The notes under the pieces were generated by a model. It saw nothing but the letters and a program-made list of their open reading frames with translations. It made no database searches and was not told where the DNA came from. Of a stretch of DNA of 64,000 bases, positions 20,230 to 29,690 are shown piece by piece. Source of the DNA: Molossus alvarezi (lineage: Eukaryota; Chordata; Mammalia; Chiroptera; Molossidae); the NCBI GenBank assembly GCA_037176705.1, contig JBAWUJ010000090.1, forward strand, positions 1 through 64,000, read 5' to 3'. Position numbers and translations under genes: made by a program. Each line of letters begins with the position of its first letter. The first letter of the stretch is position 1.

Positions 20230-20545
20230 TATCTGTTACCACACAGGCTGCCTCATGGGCTTCCTTCATGCCCTCCTACAGAAAAAGGCCAAAAATGTGA
20301 GCTACTTTGTGATGCAACAGGTGCAGGGTACACCCTATCTCGGAGAGGGTGAAATCGTTGGCCTCCTCTAGTATCTTGCTCACAACCGCTTAAGCAGGTT
20401 CCTTATCTGCTGATCCAGCAAAATCCATGCCCTCCTCCATAACCACCTCATCCACTGCCATAGCAGTCATCAGAGTGACTGTTTCCACCATCAGTCAGGG
20501 GAGGCACTCATGCTGGTGATGCTTCATGTGAGCTACCTATAAAGT
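20230..20545 (-). other. Possible gene-derived fragment of unknown family
   Basis: Read on the minus strand, one frame gives an acidic stretch (VDEVVMEEGMDFAGSADKEP), then, past a TAA, KILEEANDFTLSEIGCTLHL, ending at a TAG. Composition and length (about 85 codons with one internal stop) look more like an old exon or processed copy than random AT-rich DNA. I do not recognise the family. It may be chance. Confidence 0.25.
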
Positions 20546-20569
20546 CAAAGAGCAAATGGCCCACCTTGA

Positions 20570-21552
20570 ACCACATTAAAAGACTTTTTATATCATTATA
20601 GCATGACAAATAAAATATTAAATCTTTGCAAAACATAGACATTTATGTGCCCATGCTGAGAAAATATCGATAGTGCTGAGGTAGTGAAGGGATCTTACAT
20701 CTATATCAAATAATGTTTAAGTCATAGTTTTAGCTATAAATGATTTTGAATACATGTTCAGGCACATTTTTCTAAAATGCTCTGCAAACCTCACTTTTAT
20801 ATGGTCCCTAAGCTTTACACTATCAAACGTTCTATCTGACTGAAAAATGTTAAAACAGATATAGCTGGATTGGCTCAGAGGCTAGAGGATCTGTCCTGGT
20901 ACCGAGAGTCTCAGGTTTGATTCTGATAAAGGGTGCGTACCTCAGTAGCTGTTCAATCTAGGCCCCAGTTAAAATGGTGGGGAGGAGGCCCATCAATGTT
21001 TCTCTGTCACATTGAAATTCTTCACACACTCTCTCTCTCTCTCTACCTCCCACCTTCCCACTCTATCTGAATAATCAATGTGAAAATATCCTAGGGTAGA
21101 GTTTTTAAAAAATGTTAAAATACCCCTGTCTGTTCTAACTCCTGTGGTAGTGTTGGTAACAGTAGCAAAGTTTACAGGTTCATTTCCTAGAAGAGAGTAT
21201 GTACCTGAGTGGCATGTTTTGTCCTAGGTTTAATGCTAGAGGAAACTCCTTCAGGTTTCTCTCTTTCTCTGTCGCTGGACCATAAAAAAACAAAACAAAA
21301 CAAAAACAAAAAACAAAAAAAAACAAAACAAAACTGTGAAGATACCTTGCACACACTGTAAAGACCGATGGCAAATATACCCTCCAGTGTACATGAGCAA
21401 CAGACATAACAAAACAAAGACTATTAAATAATGTTCTTTAATAAGAAAAGGAGATGGCACAACCACGTTATCCCCCAAAGCAATGTATTATATTAAAGAA
21501 GCTAATAAGAAAATAATTCAAAGGCATTTGAACTAATCCAAAGCTCACTGCA
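20570..21552. repeat. Paralogous segment S0, left part
   Basis: Matches 40.55-41.50 kb and 52.79-53.74 kb in order: GACAAATAAAATATTAAATC, ATTTTGAATACATGTTCAGG, GTTCTATCTGACTGAAAAATG, a VES-like SINE, a second decayed SINE, an AAAC-rich tract at 21287-21333, then ATAATTCAAAGGCATTTGAAC. The segment continues at 27570 after the full-length L1. Confidence 0.85.
20862..21108 (+). mobile_element. VES-like SINE shared by S0, S1 and S2
   Basis: AGCTGGATTGGCTCAGAGGC head, GGTTTGATTCTGATAAAGGG B-box region, CT run, ATCTGAATAATCAATGTG tail. Present at the same place at 40.82-41.07 and 53.06-53.32 kb, so it was inserted before the S duplications. A second, more decayed SINE follows at about 21125-21280. 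Confidence 0.8.
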
Positions 21553-21568
21553 TACATTGCCCTTTTTT
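21553..21568. repeat. Left target-site duplication of full-length L1
   Basis: TACATTGCCCTTTTTT, identical to 27554-27569 on the other side of the L1. Confidence 0.92.
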
Positions 21569-21812
21569 TTTTTAATTTTTTATTGATTGATTTTTGTTAG
21601 AGATGATTCTCCTTTTCCCCCCACGAATTCCCCCCTCCCTCTCCCTCGCTGCCCCTTCCCCAGATTGTTGTCCATGTCCACTGTTCATGCATATATGCAT
21701 ATAAGTTCTGTGGTTCATCCCTCCCCAACCTCCCCCCTCCTTAGGAAATTGTCAGTTTGTACCCCGCTTCCGCGTCTCTGGGACTACCCCATTCCTCAAA
21801 ATGTTATGATCA

Positions 21813-24800
21813 TTATATTCCACAAATAAGTGAGATCATATGAAATTTGTCTTTCTCTGTTTGGCTTGTTTCACTTAGGATAATACTTTCAAGGTCTCTC
21901 CATGTAGTCTCAAAGGATAAGAGATCTTTCTTTCTTACTGCTGCATAGTACTCCATTGTGTATATGTACCAAGGCTTTTTGATCCATTCGTCTACTGATG
22001 GACACTTGGGCTGTTTCCAGATCTTAGCGATTGTAAATAGTGCTGCTACAAAGATGGGAGTACATATATTCTTTCTGATTGGTGTTTTATGCTTCTTAGG
22101 GTATATTCCTAGAAGTGGGATCACTGGGTCAAATGGAAGATCAATTTTTAATTTTTTGAGGTGACACCATATGGTTTTCCACAGTGGCTGCATCAGTCTG
22201 CATTCCCACCAGCAATGCACTAGTGTCCCCTTATCTCCACACCCTCACCAACACTTGTTGTTTGATGATTTGTTGATGGCAGCCATTCTGACAGGTGTGA
22301 GGTAATACCTCATTGTTGTTTTAATTTGCATCTCTCTGATGATTAGTGATGATGAGCATTTCTTCATATGTTTCTTAGCCATTTGTATGTCCTGTTTGGA
22401 GAGGTGTCTATTTAGTTCCTCTGCCCATTTTTTAATTAAACTCTTTGTCTTCCTTTTGTGGAGTTGTATGAGTACTCTATATGTATTGGAAATTAACCCC
22501 TTATCTGATATATCATTGGCAATTATGCTCTCCCATACACTGTGTAGCCTTTCTGTTTTGATGATTGTATCTTTTGCTGTGCAGAAGCTTTTGAGTTTGA
22601 TGTAGTCCCATGTGTTCATTTTCTCCTTTGTTTCTATTGCCTTAGGTGATGTGTCAGTAAAAATTCTGCTGCGTATGATGTCTGAAATTTTGTTGCCCAC
22701 AGTCTCTTCTAGGATTTTTATGGATTCTTGAGTTACATTTAAGTCTTTTATCCATTTTGAGTTTATTCTGGTGTAGGGTATAAGTTGATGGTCTAGTTTC
22801 ATTTTTCTGCAAATAGCTGTCCAATTTTCCCAGCACCATTTATTAAAGAGGCTGTCCTTACTCCACTCTATGCTTTTGTCACCTTTGTCAAATATTAATT
22901 GAGCATATTGCCTTGGGTCCATTTCTGGGCTCTCTATTCTGTTCCACTGGTCTATATACCTGTTCTTGTGCCAGTACCAGGCTGTTTTGATTATAGTGGC
23001 TTTGTAGTATAACCTGAAATCTGGTATTGTGATCCCTCCTACTTTGTTCTTCCTTTTCAAGATTGCTCTGGCTTTTCGAGGCCTTTTTTGATTCCATATG
23101 AACTTATGAAGCAATTGTTCTAATTCTGTGAAGTATGCCATTGGTATTTTGATGGGGATTGCGTTGAATCTATATATTGGTTTGGGTAATATGGACATTT
23201 TAATGATGTTAATTCTCCCAATCCATGAACAGGGTATGTGCTTCCACTTTTGTATATCTTGCTCTATTTCTTTTTTTAATGTCCTGTAGTTTTCTGCAAA
23301 TAAGTCCTTTATTTATTTGGTTAAGTTTATTCCTAGGTATCTTAATTTTTTTGCCGCAATGGTAATTGGGATTGTTTTTTTAGTTTCTCTTTCTGTGAGT
23401 TCATCATTGGTGTATAAGAATGCCATAGATTTCTTGACGTTAATTTTGTATCCTGCTACTTTGCAGAATTCATTTATTAAGTCTAGTAAACTTTTGGTGG
23501 AGTCTTTGGGGTTTTCTATGTACAGTATCATGTCATCTGCGAATAATGACAATTTCACTTCCTCCTTTAAAATTTGGATCCCTTTTATTTTTTCTTCCTG
23601 TTCGATTGCTGTGGCTAAGACTTTCAGTACTATGTTAAATAGGAGTGGCAAAAGTGGCATCCTTGCCTTGTTCCTGTTCTTAAGGGAAATGCTTTTAGTT
23701 TTTGCCTATTGAGTATGATGTTGGCTGTAGGTCTTTCATATATGGCCTTTATTATGTCTAGATATGATCCCTCTATTCCCACATTGCTGAGCGTTTTTAT
23801 CGGAAATGGATGCTGGATTTTGCCGAAGGCTTTTTTAGCATCTATTGATATGATCATGTGGTTTTTATTCTTCATTTTATTTATGTGGTGTATCACATTT
23901 ATTGATTTGTGAATATTGTACCAACCTTGCATCCCTGGGATGAATCCCACTTGGTCATGGTGGATAATTTTTTTGGTGTATTGCTGGATTCGATTTGCTA
24001 GTATTTTGTTCAAATTTTGGCATCTATGTTCATCAGGGATATTGGCCTGTAGTTTTCTTTCTTTGTTCTGTCTTTTTCTTGTTTTGGAATTAGAATTATG
24101 CTGGCCCCATAAATTGAAAATGAAGTCTTCCTTTTTCTGGAATTTTTTGAAATAGTTTGAGGAGAAAGGGTATTAATTCTTCTTTAAATGTTCGGTAAAA
24201 CTCCCCCGTAAAGCCATCCGGGCCTGGGCTTTAGTTTGCTGGGAGACTCTTGATTACATCTTCAATTTCTTCTGTTGTTATTGGTCTGTTCAAGTTTTCT
24301 ATCTCTTCCTGATCCAGTTTTGGGAGACTATGTGTTTCTAGAAATTTGTCCATTTCACTTAGATTTTCGAATTTATTGCCATATAATTGTTCATAGTAGT
24401 TGTTAACGATCTTTTGTATTTCTGTGGTGTCAATTGTTATCTCTCCTCTTTCATTTCTGATTTTATGTATGTGGGTTCTCTCTCTTTGTTTCCTCAGCTA
24501 AGGGTCCATCAATCTTGTTTATCTTTTTGAAAAACCAACTCTTTCTTTTATTGATCCTCTGAATTGTTTTTTTGGTCTCTATGTCATTTATTTCTGCTCT
24601 GATCCTTACTAATTCCTTCCTTCTACTTGCTCTGGGGTTTTCTTTTTGTTTGCTCTCTTTTTCTTTAAGTTGTGACGTTAGATAGCTATTAGAGATTTTT
24701 CTTCTATTTTAAGGGAGGCCTGTAGTGCTATGAACTTCCCTCTCAGAACTGTTTTTGCTGCATCCCATAGATTTTGTGTTGTTGTGTCTTTATTTTCATT

Positions 24801-25625
24801 GGTTTACAGGAAGTTTTTAATTTCTTCATTGATCTGCTCGGTGACCCATTCATTGTTTAATAACATGCTGTTTAGCTTCCATGTGTTAAAATGTCTTTGT
24901 ATGTTCTTCTTGCAATTGATTTCTAGTTTCATGCCATTGTGGTCTGAGAAGATGCTTGATATAATTTCAATCTTCTTGAACTTGTAGAGACTTAGTTTGT
25001 GCCCTAACATGTGATCTATCTTTGAGAATGTTCCATGTGAACTTGGGAAGAATGTGAATTCTGTAGTTTTGGGGTGTAGTTCTCTGTAGATATCTTTGAA
25101 ATCCATTTGGTATAGTGTTTTATTTAGAGTCTCTGTTTCCTTGCTAATTTTTTGTCTAGAGGATCTATCCAGTGATGTGAGCGAGGTGTTGAAGTCCCCT
25201 GCTATGATTGTATTGCTATTGATTTCTCCTTTGAAGTCCTCCAATAGTGTTTTAATATATATTTTGTGCTCCTATATTGGGTGCATATATGTTTATCAAG
25301 GTTATATCTTTCTGTTGGATAGATCCTTTCAATATTACATAGTGCCTGCTTTGTCTCTAGTTATGGCCTTCATTCTGAAGTCTCTTTTATCAGATATAAG
25401 TATTGCTACCCCAGCTTTTTTTTATTTTCCATTTGCTTGAAAGATTTTATTCCATCCCTTCACTTTCAATCTATGTGAGTCTTTTGTTGTGACGTGGGTC
25501 TCTTGTAAACAACATATAGATGAGTCATGCTTTCTTATCCAATCAGCTACTCTGTGTCTTTTTATGGGAGCATTCAGTCCATTTACATTTAAGGTGATTA
25601 TTGATATGTACTTATTTATTGCCAT
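21813..25625 (-). pseudogene. L1 ORF2 (endonuclease/reverse transcriptase), broken
   Basis: Starts at ATG 25625 with ISIITLNVNGLNAPIKRHR, the endonuclease N-terminus. RT motifs follow: [13 protein letters not shown] and [13 protein letters not shown] (23.63-24.01 kb), then [10 protein letters not shown] with the catalytic FADD (23.31-23.66 kb). The C-terminal part spans 22.25-23.20 and 21.81-22.22 kb. Most pieces share one frame, but 23630-24013 is in another, showing frameshifts; stops occur after FQANGK at 25422 and at NKCW just below 22248 (TGG TGA, likely a CpG mutation of CGA). The changed motif A neighbour residues (KKAFG instead of the usual EKAFD) also suggest decay. Confidence 0.93.
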
Positions 25626-25670
25626 TTTTGTTTAGTGTGGTTCTATTTTCCTTCTCATTTCTCCTGGTAA

Positions 25671-26585
25671 TTACAGCATTCCTTTTAACATTTCTTGCAG
25701 TGCTGGTTTGGTGCTAATGTATTCCCTTAGCCTTTTTTTGTCTGAAAAGGTCTTTATTTGACCTTCTATTTTGAATGATAGCCTTGCTGGGTAGAGTAGT
25801 CTTGGATTCAGATCCTTGTTTTTCATGACCTTGATTACTTCATGCCATTCCCTTCTAGCCTGTAGTGTTTCTTGTGAAAAGTCAGCTGAGAGCCTTATGG
25901 GGTTTCCTTTGTAGGTAACCTGTAGTTTATCTCTTGCTGCTTTTAGGATTCTCTCTTTGTGTTTAATTTTTGGCAGTTTGATTACTATGTGTCTTGGTGT
26001 GGGCCTGTTTGGGTTCTTCTTACTTGGAGCTCTCTGAGCTTCTTGAAGTTGAATGCCTCCTTCCTTCACCAAATTAGGTACGTTTTCTGTCAATATTTCT
26101 TTGAATATATTCTCTATCCCTTGCTTACTTTCTTCTTTTTCAGGGACTCCTATGATGCGAATATTATTCCGTTTCCAATTGTCCCACAGTTCTCTTAAGC
26201 TGTCTTCCTGTTTTTTAATCATTTTTTCCTTTTGGTTTTCTGATTGTTTGATTTCATCTAGCCTGTCTTCTAATTCACTGATCTGGTCCTCAGCTTTCCC
26301 TGCTCTGCTTTTTAGACCTTTCAATGTGTTTTTCATTTCTGATATGTCATTCTTCATTTATTCCTGATGGTTTTTCATTTCCAACTGGTTTATTTTCAAC
26401 ATTTCTATGTCTTTACTCATGGTGCTCATGTCCTTACACATGCTGTTGAGCTTCCGCAACATCATGGCTCTACATTCTAGTTCTGTTAACTTGCTTAACT
26501 GAACCTCATTCATTTCATCTTCTGTAGAGGTCTCTTGTTCTTTCATTTGGCTTTTGTTTCTGTTTCTCACCATTTTGGCTATCAC
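25671..26585 (-). pseudogene. L1 ORF1 (RNA-binding protein), interrupted
   Basis: Two open pieces in the same order, 26358-26585 (N-terminal, with coiled-coil-like heptads) and 25671-26357 (coiled coil, then RRM and C-terminal domain: RIIGVPEKEESKQGIENIFK and HIVIKLPKIKHKERIL). A premature stop near 26358 separates them. The ORF1 stop is about 45 nt before the ORF2 start, the normal L1 spacing. Confidence 0.92.
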
Positions 26586-26599
26586 AGTGGGCTTTGGAG

Positions 26600-27553
26600 T
26601 CTGCCAAGTTTTCCCAGTGGGTGTTGGTGTTCTGCTGTTTGTGGCTCCCTCTCCTGGGTTTGGATGTGCCAGGGAGGACCCACTTTAAACACCACCATCA
26701 AGTCTTAGCTTTTCTGGTTAGTGTTGCACGCCCAGGAAATGGTAGTTATCCTCAAGCTTTTTTTTTGCCTGGAGGCTATTGGTAGAGGTCACCTGCAGAT
26801 CCTTGGTTTCTGAGTTGCCTGAAAAACTCCCTGAGGTGCTCAGTGTAAGAGGATTTCCTGAGAGTGAGGCAGGTGTTCATTGTTAATGGTCCTCAATTAG
26901 CATTTCAGTGGCCACCAGGTGTGGTTGAATCTCTGAGGGAGGGGCCGCCGCCTCTCCCCAGGGCCCTGAGAAGAAGTAAAATGACCACAGTCCTGCGTGG
27001 CTGCACTCAGCAAAAGCTCTTAGCACCCTCCAAAACCCGAGTGTCCCCACACAGTTCCAGTCCAGTCTGCCTTCCCTCTGCCAGAGCCCAAGGTGAGTGG
27101 CTGCTGCCAATTTAGCCTCTGTCAGGACTCTGCGTCCTGGAGCCGCCTGGGACTTTTAACACGATGCCGCTGCTTCCACCCAAGGGTGGCTGCGGCTGTG
27201 GCCCCAGCTGAGGGGGTTGCACTCAGCAGAAGCCCCAGGACTGAGCCGCAGTAGTGGGACACTGCAGAGGTGGAAGTAGCTTCCAGGACAGTCCCCTGGT
27301 CACCGCGAGTTTGCACGGCGCCCGCCGAGGGCTTAGCATGCAGAGTTCGAGGGACTCAGCCTTGGTAGCAGAGTCCCGCCGAGTCCCCTGGTGCCCGCGA
27401 GTCTGTGCGGCTCCAGCCAAGAGCTTAGCAGGCTAAAGAGTTTCCAGGGCCCATGCAGGGTGGCAAGGGAGGTGGTAGCAGTAACTTCCCGCCGAGTTCC
27501 CTGGTCCTGCCAATACCCCTGGTGCCCGCGAGTCTGTGCAGCTCCAGTGGAGT
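26600..27553 (-). promoter_or_regulatory. L1 5' UTR, GC-rich promoter region
   Basis: Between ORF1 and the right target duplication the base composition becomes GC-rich with many CpGs, as in L1 internal promoters. Near 27300-27545 the block GGTGCCCGCGAGTCTGTG occurs twice (about 27392 and 27521), suggesting short tandem duplication within the 5' UTR. Confidence 0.7.
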
Positions 27554-27569
27554 TACATTGCCCTTTTTT
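27554..27569. repeat. Right target-site duplication of full-length L1
   Basis: TACATTGCCCTTTTTT, identical to 21553-21568. Confidence 0.92.
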
Positions 27570-27740
27570 GATTGGAATTAAACATATGGTAAAATCTGGT
27601 CTGGCTTCTTATATCTAATTCTGTGAGACATTCAAGCTGTAATCTCATCATATTACATCTCTCATATGATTGCCTATAAGAGCCTCCATTCCAATATTCA
27701 GAACATTCTGTATAATGACTCCCATCATAGCCATTTTGAT
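27570..27740. repeat. Paralogous segment S0, right part
   Basis: Resumes the S sequence: GATTGGAATTAAA, TCTGGCTTCTTA, TTCAAGCTGT, and GACTGCCTATAAGAGCC-type ending, as at 41.51-41.63 and 53.76-53.88 kb. A (AC)n tract of about 11 units follows at 27765-27787. Confidence 0.8.
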
Positions 27741-27789
27741 CACTAAAAACAACCAAAAATTATACACACACACACACACACACACACTA

Positions 27790-28830
27790 CAAGATAATAC
27801 TGCAGTGAGTTATTTCATAAAGTGACAAATATTTGATTGTACCTGTGTCTTCTACAGAAAAACTTCCTGGAAACATGAAACGCGTTATTCAGTGTACCCA
27901 AAGTCTGTAGGCAGTACGCCCTGATGCTTCCTGTGTTGGGAATTTGGATCATCTTTGCTTGAGTAACTAAGGTAAATTAACCACAAATATTTTAAAATGT
28001 ACCTTCTGTTATCTGGAATATATGTACACCTTGGCAACAATATGACAAAAATGTTAAATGGACGAAAGCTTTAATAGAAATGCCTCTGAAGAAGAAGAAC
28101 ACAGAACCAATAAGCTCATGAAGAGATGTTCCATGTAACTGCTCCTCAGAAAAAGGTAAATCAAAACTAAGGTGAATTAGTCTCCAATGTTAGAAAAATA
28201 AAAATGGCATGTTTTGCTGAGGATGTGGAAAACCGGGATCCTATTCATGGATAACCGAAATGTAAAATGGTACAGCTGCTGTGCATATAATTGGAGATTC
28301 CTTAGATAACATTACCCTCTAAACTTAAATATGCTGCAGAAATTTCACTCTAAATTATACACCCCAAATATTTGGAACAAGGAACAAAATGTGTGTACGA
28401 GGAGGCTCACCACAGTACTAGAGGGAAAGAGCCCAGATGAACTGGAAAGCAAAGTGTGGTAACTGCAGCTACAATGGTATATTCATTCAGCCACAAAAGG
28501 TGAGATTCACTCTTCCATGCTACATGGATGTTTCTTGAAAACAGGCATGCTAACAGACACAAGCTACATGCTATATTCACGTGTGGTTCCACTTCATGAG
28601 TATGATTTATGAAGAACAGTAACATCAATACACTCAGAATAGAGGTTGATGTTTGGTCGGTGGGTCAGGGGAGAAATGGTAGTGACTCCTTAAGGATTAG
28701 ACTGTTGTGTTCAAGGACACTAAAAATGTTTTCATACTTCTTAGATGTGGAGTTGGCATACTGTACCGGATATATTCTTTGTTATGCTATTGTTCACTAG
28801 TATTACATATTTTTAATATTTACTTTTATA
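27790..28830 (+). mobile_element. Ancient L1M relic with non-L1 flank, paralogue of 0.48-2.05 kb
   Basis: The first 230 bp parallel 480-720; the rest is an old plus-strand L1M ORF2/3' UTR relic. Shared blocks include CAAATCAAAACTAAGGTGA and GGTTGATGTTTGGT. It has no SINEs at the two places filled in the left copy. Confidence 0.7.
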
Positions 28831-29310
28831 AGAAATGAATTTCACTTCAACCACAACTACTATCAATTATAATAAACTCTTCTGATATCTTGTTTTTCTT
28901 TATGTGTAAGATGTAGCCCAACTATAATCTCTTTGTGACACATGGTAATTTCTCCTGCAAAAGACAGGTTCTTTGTGTGGAGCTCCTGTGTAATTTCCTC
29001 TCCCACATGTGTCTGATCCTTTAGTTTAAAAAAGGCTTAGGTGACTATATCACACATAAAACCGATATTACAGAGGAAAAGAAAACTTCAAAACTTTAAC
29101 TTCTTTCTCCTTTGTAATATGAGTGTTAGAATAAACTCCTTATCTAACCAATTATATAGTTTATTTTGCTTATTCAAATTTTAAATGACATTTGAGATAT
29201 TTGTATACATTCATAATACTGGTTTGCACTCCTATCGTTTCATCCTTACTTTTTCATTTTTATATTGTATTAATTTACACTGTTGTAGGTACTTACAAAC
29301 GCTTTATCTA
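28830..29310. other. AT-rich unassigned sequence; 29.13-29.28 kb shared with S1 and S2 right ends
   Basis: No gene seen. From about 29130 to 29280 the blocks TATCTAACCAATTATATAGTTTATTTTGC and GAGATATTTGTATACATTCA resemble 46.22-46.33 and 58.44-58.54 kb. This ties the right edge of S0 to the right edges of S1 and S2. Confidence 0.55.
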
Positions 29311-29690
29311 CATTTTGTTTCATTGAATTTATTAGATGACGCTGCTTAATACATTTACATAGAATTCAGGAATGCCATTCTGTCATATATCATCTGCATA
29401 CTGGGGTGTGTGTTCACCACCCAAAACCAAGTCTCCTTCCTTCCCTATATTTAAAAAAATTACTTAAGTGTTCTCCACCTGAGCAAAGTATTCTTGCTCC
29501 TCTACTTCCAATTCCTTCTCCTCTACTTCCTCCTCTTCCGGATCTCAGGTTTCTTGCACAACCTCTGTGCCTTGAAGAAAGTGGTGACCTCCATCTACCA
29601 ACACATTCTAAAGATGGTTGGTAGGTTTGCTGTACTCTACTTGTTTTTCCATTCAGACACTAAAATAATTACACATAATATGAAAAACAG
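29310..29690 (-). mobile_element. Old L1 3' UTR (L1MA/L1MB-like), paralogue of 6.65-7.04 kb
   Basis: TTTCATTGAATTTATTAGATGACGC, TAGAATTCAGGAATGCCATTC, ATCATCTGCATACTGG and GTGTTCACCACCCAAAACCAAG are the antisense landmarks of this 3' UTR, better preserved than in the left copy. Confidence 0.72.

Larger units (their letters stand above)
21569..27553 (-). mobile_element. Full-length L1 (about 6.0 kb), recent but disabled
   Basis: A complete minus-strand L1: short T-run and 3' UTR at the left, ORF2 21813-25625, ORF1 25671-26585, GC-rich 5' UTR 26.6-27.55 kb. A perfect 16-bp target duplication flanks it. Removing it restores continuity with the uninterrupted paralogues at 41.50 and 53.75 kb, which are the empty site. 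The longest open pieces of any L1 in the window occur here, so it is the youngest full-length copy, but stops and frameshifts make it inactive. Confidence 0.96.

Noticed and set aside
22245..23198. A 317-codon frame, the longest in the window, as a possible functional gene
   Set aside because: It is the C-terminal part of L1 ORF2, cut off from its RT core by frameshift and ended by a premature TGA.
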